From the NCBI RefSeq assembly GCF_018991925.1, contig NW_024711869.1:1-64000 (forward strand): a stretch of 64,000 nt of DNA, read 5' to 3'. Numbering within the stretch: position 1 is the stretch's first letter; each line of letters begins with the position of its first letter. The DNA is from Homarus americanus. Its lineage: Eukaryota > Arthropoda > Malacostraca > Decapoda > Nephropidae. Under the pieces are notes generated by a model. The model had not been told where the DNA came from. It saw only the letters and a list, made by a program, of their open reading frames with translations, and made no database searches. Shown here piece after piece: positions 57,432 through 64,000 of this stretch. The position numbers and the translations under genes are program-made.

Positions 57432-57830
57432 GGAGAAAGAAAGAGAGAGGGTGGGTAAGAGAGAGAGAGAGAGAGAGAGAGGTGAGAGGTCTCGTGGACT
57501 TCTAGGCGCCGAGACTGAAGAAGAATGAGAATAATAGAGAATTTGTTCATGTACAAGACACCCTAACACTATGAGAGAGAGAGATAATGAGGGAAGAGAA
57601 AGGGGTAGAGATAATGAGGGAGAGACAAAGGGGTGGGGTGGGGGAGAGAACGATAATGAGGGGAAGAGAGAGAAAAATTCATAAGGAAGAGAGAGAAGAG
57701 GGAGAGATAAGGATGAAGAGATATATAATGAAATGGAGAGAAAGTGAGCGATTGAGAGATGAAGATTATATAGCAAAGAAAGAAAGAAATAATGAAGGAG
57801 AGAAAAAGAAGAGAGCAAAGAGAGAGAGAG
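57200..57830. repeat. GA-rich region with several (GA)n arrays
   Basis: (GA)n at 57203-57243, 57379-57429, 57459-57481 and imperfect GA at 57570-57830. A (CT)n at 57300-57330 faces the GA runs. The unique piece at 57485-57560 shows nothing. Confidence 0.93.
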
Positions 57831-57839
57831 AGCCCATGA

Positions 57840-58508
57840 CAGTCATACAAGGTTCAGGAAACTCAATAACATTCAACACATGTAATATAATTTTTTGAAC
57901 ATTTCCATTTCTCATACATAATAACTTCTTTATACATATTATTCATATATACATCATTCATACATTGTTTATCATACTTTATTATCATCCTTGTATGTTC
58001 TCAGGCTGCGTTAGAAGACTCCACGTGTTTGTATTCAGTTAAACACATATAACGTTCATTCACGTATATATACTTCATAAATACACGTAGATAAACTCAT
58101 GAACTTCTAAACACACACACGTTCACCTAAAGACAGAGAAACATACACACACACATACACAAGTACACACATATCAAAACACACACACAAACACAAAAAC
58201 ACACCTCCATATACACATAAATTCATACGCATCCAAACAAACAAACATTCACACACGCACACACATTTCTAAACCTCCAAACAAAACACACAATCAATCA
58301 AACTTTTATCCTAGAGTTTACTGTTATCAAAAAATTTAATTAGTTTTTTTTTGCCAATTCCAAACTTTAATGATTATTCAGGAAAACTTTGACAATGTGT
58401 GTAATACGACCCGGTGTTAACATGTGTCCTGGGTTATGTTACGGATGTGTTTGTTTACAGAATGCGTTTGTTAAAGGGGTCATATCTAGTGGTTAAAGTT
58501 TGTAAGAT
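57840..58508. other. AT-rich DNA with degenerate ACACA words
   Basis: ACACAC and AACAC words recur at 58108-58275. The rest is AT-rich unique DNA without a supported gene. Confidence 0.6.

Positions 58509-58558
<50 letters not shown>
58509..58558. repeat. (TG)n microsatellite
   Basis: About 24 TG units. Confidence 0.97.
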
Positions 58559-58559
<1 letters not shown>

Positions 58560-58619
58560 AGTTGACATTAAGTTGTGTCCATATGCATACTATTAACGTT
58601 GTCTGTACAAACACACAAA

Positions 58620-59053
<434 letters not shown>

Positions 59054-59183
59054 AATTAGTTGGTCAAAATATTTCAGTAGTGGTCAAAATATTCCTCGGT
59101 AATTGGATCAAAAATAAGTGTTGGTCAGGCTGTCTTAAAGGCCTAAGTTATATTGATGTGGAGCTGAAGAACCTGGTTTACGT

Positions 59184-59350
<167 letters not shown>

Positions 59351-59436
59351 TTTGAGATAAATTGCTCTAGATTTCTTTGCTGTGTGTAACTTTTTTCTGG
59401 TAGTTGAAAGGATTTTTTTGTGATTGGAAGTATGAT

Positions 59437-59439
<3 letters not shown>

Positions 59440-59487
<48 letters not shown>

Positions 59488-59612
59488 CTATCTATGTATT
59501 ATTATTATTATTATTTTTTTTACTCATGTCATTTTCATTTTCTTATATTCTCTTTCTTCTTCTTCTTCTTCTTCTTCTGCTTCTTCTTCTTCTTCTTCTT
59601 CTTCTTCTTCTT
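59440..59612. repeat. (CT)n, (ATT)n and (TTC)n cluster
   Basis: (CT)n at 59439-59485, short (ATT)n near 59498-59515, (TTC)n at 59552-59612 with one TGC. Confidence 0.96.
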
Positions 59613-60134
59613 CACCCAAAATGATAATCACAAATTCCATGATTATCAAGTTCGTGAATTCTTAAAATGTTGAATTAATTTCCAATCACCTGGGAACAAT
59701 AAATATTAATTATGCATTACAGAAAACGGAAACAATTTTGGGTAGACTAAAGGAAAAATTTATTTACGTTCATCTCTTATATCCAAAGTGATGGATCAAA
59801 TGGGCACTTTTACTAATAGGTCCTAGTGCTAATAGGTCCAAATAGGTCCCAGCTCCAATAATTGTAAGTTTTAATAAGGTCCAACCAGCCTTGAAAGTCC
59901 TAACAATAGTCACACACCTCTTTAACACACAATTCTCACAGTCTTTGGGCTATAACTTGACCCCTCTCATTCCCTCTCCTCCCCCACACTCTCCTTGGCC
60001 TGACGAAGCCAACTATCGACGCCCATAAGGAGTTGAAGTAGGTCATTTAAGATGATCTGGATGGGTCTGAATCGTCTCTTTAATACGTGTGGGATTAATT
60101 TTCGGGAGTTTCATTTCGCTGATGTTTCTGGCAG
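59613..60134. other. Unique stretch with AATAGGTCC words
   Basis: TAATAGGTCCTAG / AATAGGTCC words recur in 59815-59885. No gene supported. Confidence 0.45.
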
Positions 60135-60545
60135 TTTGTTTTGGTTAGTTGGGCGTTCGTGAGCCGAGTAGACGGATTTGTAGGGTGGATATCCTATGAG
60201 GAATGTTTGTTTTGGTTAGTTGGGCGTTCGTGAGCCGAGTAGACGGATTTGTAGGGTGGATATCCTATGAGGAATGTTTGTTTTGGTTAGTTGGGCGTTC
60301 GTGAGCCGAGTAGACGGATTTGTAGGGTGGATATCCTATGAGGAATGTTTGTTTTGGTTAGTTGGGCGTTCGTGAGCCGAGTAGACGGATTTGTAGGGTG
60401 GATATCCTATGAGGAATGTTTGTTTTGGTTAGTTGAGCGTTCGTGAGTCGGGAAGACGGATTTGTGAGAAAATTGGCGTTTGGGAAATGTGCGTCTTGGT
60501 TTGCTGGGCGTTCGTGAGTTGGGTAGACGGATTTGTAAGAAAGTT
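60135..60545 (+). repeat. 71-bp satellite: four identical units plus diverged copies
   Basis: Units start at 60135, 60206, 60277 and 60348, exactly 71 bases apart, and I see no difference between the four. Each contains TTTGTTTTGGTTAGTTGGGC and GTAGGGTGGATATCC. A fifth (from 60419) and a shortened sixth (about 60490-60545) share the GGCGTTCGTGAG and AGACGGATTTGT parts but diverge elsewhere. The contiguous units without spacers exclude a CRISPR array. Confidence 0.98.
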
Positions 60546-60671
60546 TATGTCCTGCTGTGTTCCTAATATATTGAGTAAGTTCTCTTAAGTCATCCATTTG
60601 GCATAAACTAATGCTTAAGATCATCAATTCTGCCTTAGTTGTTCCTGTAAGTTAAGTGTGAATAATCATGT

Positions 60672-60674
60672 AGG

Positions 60675-60725
<51 letters not shown>

Positions 60726-60890
60726 ATCTATCGATAGCTAGGTAAATAGGAAGATAAATTGACAAATATAGATAAAGAGATAGAGAGATAGGCAGACAGA
60801 TAGACAGACAGATAGGCAGACAGATAGGCAGACAGATAGGCAGACAGATAGACAGACAGATAGGCAGACAGATAGGCAGACAGATAGACA
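60672..60890. repeat. (GT)n and CAGATAGG tetranucleotide arrays
   Basis: (GT)n with one TT at 60673-60724. CAGACAGATAGG units at 60785-60890. Confidence 0.95.
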
Positions 60891-61299
60891 TTTACTTGAA
60901 ACAACAACCATTTACCGAGTAGCGAGGGTCGTAACCATGTGTCAAGGAGATGCCCAGGATGACCGGACAATTTGACAACCACACTGGCTAAACCATTACC
61001 CTGTGACACCATCCAACAGCTGATTAAGAGGTTAGAGATACGAGGGAGTGTTACTGTCTTTGCCTTGTTTGTTTGTTTGTGTGTTAGTCTTGTTTGTTTG
61101 TTTGTGTTTTGAAAGTGGGAGTTTGTAATTACATTTTCTTCTTCCTCTTCTTTCTGCTACTCCTCTTTCATCTCCCCCTCCTCTTAAATCTTCCTCCTGC
61201 CCTTCCTCCTCCTCCTCCTCCTCTTAGCCGTCACTCTCACTTGTCACTTTACCTGAGTAATATTTGAGTCTTGAATATAATTAAGAAGTGGGTATGGGA

Positions 61300-61300
<1 letters not shown>
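60891..61300. other. Unique stretch, nothing recognised
   Basis: TTTGTTTGTTTG words near 61063-61110 and CTCCTC words near 61150-61225 only. Confidence 0.45.
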
Positions 61301-61363
<63 letters not shown>

Positions 61364-61434
61364 AGTACCCATATTTCATCAAATCATTTATCTACACACT
61401 CACATACAGACACACACACACACACACACACACA

Positions 61435-61516
<82 letters not shown>
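61301..61516. repeat. (CT)n then (AC)n array
   Basis: (CT)n with one CG at 61301-61362, and (AC)n with AG interruptions at 61408-61516. Confidence 0.97.
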
Positions 61517-61522
<6 letters not shown>

Positions 61523-61637
61523 ACATCACCCTGGTAAGTGAACTGCCCAAATCTTGTCTCAGCTGACCTCAGGAGTTGATTGTCACCCTCTGTTTTCACC
61601 AACTTGTCTCTAGCTAATATGAAACTTATCACACTCA
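61517..61637. other. Unique segment with an open minus frame, coding status unclear
   Basis: The minus strand reads ...FILARDKLVKTEGDNQLLRSAE... without stop, continuing into the repeat frames on both sides. On the plus strand CCTG|GTAAGTG at 61533 is a good donor. Conflicting strand signals, so no gene is called. Confidence 0.25.
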
Positions 61638-61800
61638 AGGTGGGGGTGTGGGGTGGGGGGAGGTTGTGTGGTGGGGTGTGGGGGAGGGGGCTCTGTGTGT
61701 GGGGAGGTGTGTGGGGAGGGTGTGTGTGGGGAGGGGGGAGGCTGTGTGTGGGAGGGGGAGGGCTGTGTGTGTGAGGAGGGAGGGATGGCTGAGATAGGGG
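61638..61800. repeat. G/T-rich GTGTGGGGAGG minisatellite
   Basis: Units of about 20-24 bases around GTGTGTGGGGAGG. Runs of 3-6 G throughout. Confidence 0.92.
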
Positions 61801-61930
61801 GGGTGGGTGGGTGGGGGGAGCAGAAGGTTCATAAAATGGTGGCCTCATTTTGGTCAGGGTTGGAAATGGTGACTTTTTTTAACCTTAGCGTTTGACCCTA
61901 CAACCTGGTTATGACCCTAGCTGACCCCAA

Positions 61931-61932
<2 letters not shown>

Positions 61933-61970
<38 letters not shown>

Positions 61971-62003
61971 TCTCTCTCTCTTTATTATTATTATTATTTC
62001 TTC
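61933..62003. repeat. (CT)n and (ATT)n
   Basis: (CT)n at 61933-61981, (ATT)n at 61983-61998. Confidence 0.95.
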
Positions 62004-62159
62004 CATCATTAAAGACATTCCGCCATCATCACAACACGGGGAATCCCCTTCACAGCTGATGTTTGTTGACAAGTTGACCTGAGGGATGAGAAGACTCGCC
62101 TCAGCTGACTGTAAGAGAGTGTTAGAGATACCTCGATGACGTAGGCCACTATGGGGTGA
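62004..62159. other. Unique segment with acceptor-like site on the minus strand
   Basis: On the minus strand CTCTAACACTCTCTTACAG is an excellent acceptor-like sequence including a CTAAC branch-point word. Two of three frames after it are open for 30-40 codons, one ending in TAA with an LRRVFSSLRS start. No donor or partner exon is identified. Confidence 0.28.
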
Positions 62160-62480
62160 GTGGGAGAAGGAGAGAGGGATGGAGGAAGGGAGTGGAATAG
62201 GGAGAGAGGGAAAGGGAGTGGAATAGGGAGAGAGGGAAGGAAAAAGAAAGAGAAGAGAGAGAGATAGATTGGGAGAGAGAAGAGAGACAGGGAAATAGTG
62301 AAGGAGGGAGTGGGAGAGAAAGACAAAGAGAGGGATCAGAAGAGAGGGAGTGGGAGGGATATGGGGAGAGAAGAAAGGAATAGAAATATGGTAGAAAGGG
62401 AAGGGCGAGACATAGAAAGGGAGAGAAGGGGGAGACCGATAGGGAGAGACGAAAGGAAAAGGGAGGATAAAGGTGACGAA
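62160..62480. repeat. GA-rich purine tract
   Basis: GGGAGTGGAATAGGGAGAGA units at the start (three copies), then GAGAGAGG words. Confidence 0.9.
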
Positions 62481-62507
62481 GATTCTGTAATTTGATGACC
62501 CTACCTT

Positions 62508-63160
62508 CAGGGGAGATAGGGAGGAGGGGTGGGGAGATGGGGAGGAGGTAGGGAGATAGGGAGGGAGGGGTGGGGAGATGGGAGGTGGGGAGACAGGGAG
62601 GAGGGGTAGGGAGATAGGAGGGAGGGGTAGGGAGAGACAGGGAGGAGGGGTAGGGATAGGGAGGGGAGGGGTAGGGAGATAGGGTGGGGAGGGGTAGGGA
62701 GACAGGGAGGGAGGGGTAGGGAGATAGGAAGGAGGGTAGGGATAGGGAGGAGGCAGGGAGATAGGGAGGAGGGGTAGGGAGATAGGGAGGAGGGGTAGGG
62801 AGATGGGGGAGGGGAGGGGAGAGATAAGGAGGGGTAGGGGAGATAGGGAGGGGAGGCAGGGGAGATAGGGAGGGAGGGGTAGGGAGATAGGGAGGGGAGG
62901 GGGGAGGATAGGGAGGAGGGGGGAGACAGGGAGGAGGGGGGGAGATAGGGAGGAGGGGTAGGGGAGATAGGGAGGGAGGGGTAGGGGAGACAGGGGAGGA
63001 GGGGGGAGATAGGGAGGAGGGGTAGGGGAGACAGGGAGGGAGGGGTAGGGGAGATAGGGGAGGGGAGGTAGAGAGACAGGGGAGGGAGGGGTAGGAGATA
63101 GGAGGGAGGGGCAGGGAGATAGGGAAGGAGGTAGGGGAGATAGGGAGGAGGAAGATTGGA
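62508..63160 (+). repeat. G-rich GGGAGATAGGGAGGAGGGG minisatellite
   Basis: About 32 units of 19-23 bases with indels in the G runs. Each unit has three or four runs of three or more G, so the plus strand has very high G-quadruplex potential. The 387 and 565 codon minus frames (Pro/Ser/Leu) are artefacts. Confidence 0.97.
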
Positions 63161-63214
63161 GTAGGGGAGAAAACTGAGCGCAAGACTTGAAAGGGAAAGA
63201 AGGAAAAGAATGCA

Positions 63215-63290
63215 GAGAGAGAGAGAGAGAGAAAGAGAGGGAGACAGAGAGAGAGAGAGAGAAAGAGAGGGAGACAGAGAGAGAACAAAG
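63215..63290. repeat. (GA)n with GGGAGACA
   Basis: Two copies of a unit of about 35 bases made of (GA)n plus AAGAGAGGGAGACA. Confidence 0.92.
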
Positions 63291-63334
63291 ATATATCTTG
63301 ATTATATTCCATCTAAAAAATAAACAGAAAACAA

Positions 63335-63650
63335 CAATAGCAGTAACACCAGGTAACAGCAAGTAACACCAGGTAACAGCAAGTAACACCAGGTAACAGC
63401 AAGTAACACCAGGTAACAGCAAGTAACACCAGGTAACAGCAAGTAACACCAGGTAACAGCAAGTAACACCAGGTAAATGCACAGGGGCAACAACTGGCAA
63501 CAAGTGGGTAACACCAGGTAGCAGGGCAAGTAACACCAGGTAACAGCAAGTAACACCAGGTAACAGCAGTAACACCAGGTAACAGCAAGTAACACCAGGT
63601 ACAGCAAGTAACACCAGGTAACAGCAAGTAACACCAGGTAACAGCAGCGT
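63335..63650 (+). repeat. 20-bp AACACCAGGTAACAGCAAGT array
   Basis: About 15 nearly identical units. A disturbed copy at 63480-63530 has extra bases. Each unit contains CCAG|GTAACA, a 5' splice-site-like word. The minus frame reads CYLVLLAVTW repeatedly and is an artefact, since 20 is not a multiple of 3. Confidence 0.97.
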
Positions 63651-63754
63651 AGCAGCCTCCTGGATTAGAAAACGCTGTTAAATAGGTCACCTGTAGCAGC
63701 AGAAGCAGTCATTCACTTACAGAATGACCATATCCGCTCTAAGGTTCAGTGAGT

Positions 63755-64000
63755 GACTGGGAGTGAGTGAGTGAGGGAGGAGGGAGAGAGTGAGTGAGTG
63801 AGTGAGTGAGTGAGTGAGTGAGTGAGTGAGTGAGTGAGTGAGTGAGTGGGAGAGGGGAGTGAGTGAGTGAGTGAGTGAGTGAGTGAGTGAGTGAAAGTGA
63901 GAAGATGATGAGGATGGAGGAGTGAGTAGAAGGAGGAGAGGGAGGAGGAGTGAGTGAGTGAGGGAGTGAGGAAGTGAGTGAGGAGGAGTGAGTGAGTGAG
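63755..64000. repeat. (GAGT)n array running off the window
   Basis: GAGT tetranucleotides with GGGAGG and AGGAGGAG interruptions, continuing to the last base. Confidence 0.96.

Noticed and set aside
61917..63614. 565- and 387-codon minus-strand frames
   Set aside because: They run through the G-rich minisatellite and the 20-bp array. Both lack stops because of unit composition.
63755..64000. Window end considered as a telomere
   Set aside because: The terminal repeat is GAGT, not TTAGG, and the array is simply cut by the window border.

Overview
The window looks like eukaryotic, almost gene-free DNA from an arthropod, most probably a decapod crustacean (crab, shrimp or crayfish type). The reasons are five interstitial blocks of the arthropod telomere word TTAGG/CCTAA, a decayed CR1-like LINE ending in the octamer TTCTTATG, and a very high density of long microsatellites and minisatellites. 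This density is known from decapod genomes. There are no operons, ribosome binding sites, tRNA, rRNA or CRISPR arrays. The species cannot be fixed from the sequence alone.

Layout. 1-7.4 kb: mixed repeats with AT-rich unique DNA, a mobile-element remnant near 4.8 kb and the best coding candidate of the window, a 63-codon minus-strand exon (5685-5873). A second open stretch at 2310-2423 could be its terminal exon. 7.4-21 kb: minisatellites and very long (GT), (ATT), (TTG), (GGT), (CTGT) arrays, plus a TTAGG-like block at 14.8-15.2 kb. 21.3-21.9 kb: the 3' end of a non-LTR retrotransposon on the plus strand. 24.2-24.8 kb: two weak plus-strand exon candidates inside CT-rich DNA. 26.4-28.6 kb: a plus-strand retroelement tail abutting the 3' end of a 2-kb minus-strand CR1-like LINE. 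31.7-44.6 kb: mostly satellites, including a 2.9-kb array of 19-bp units and an 0.8-kb array repeating the word TGACGTGG. Among these, 41.25-41.9 kb is unique DNA with a Tc1-like short inverted-repeat element, five CCAAT boxes, an arthropod initiator and a very strong splice donor: a candidate promoter with a non-coding first exon. 44.9-45.1 kb: a dense cluster of nuclear-receptor half sites around a TATA-like box. 47.8-48.1 kb: the cleanest CCTAA array. 53.7-54.5 kb: another retroelement fragment (minus). 54.9-56.5 kb: an odd A-rich, GATAA-rich tract. 60.1-60.5 kb: four identical 71-bp units. 62.5-64 kb: G-rich, 20-bp and GAGT arrays running off the window.

Nearly all long open frames here are translations of simple repeats whose unit contains no stop codon, including the longest (1019 codons, 35469-38528). 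They are not annotated as genes. The few exon calls rest on open frame, splice-site context and phase only. No protein family was recognised in them, and confidence is stated accordingly.
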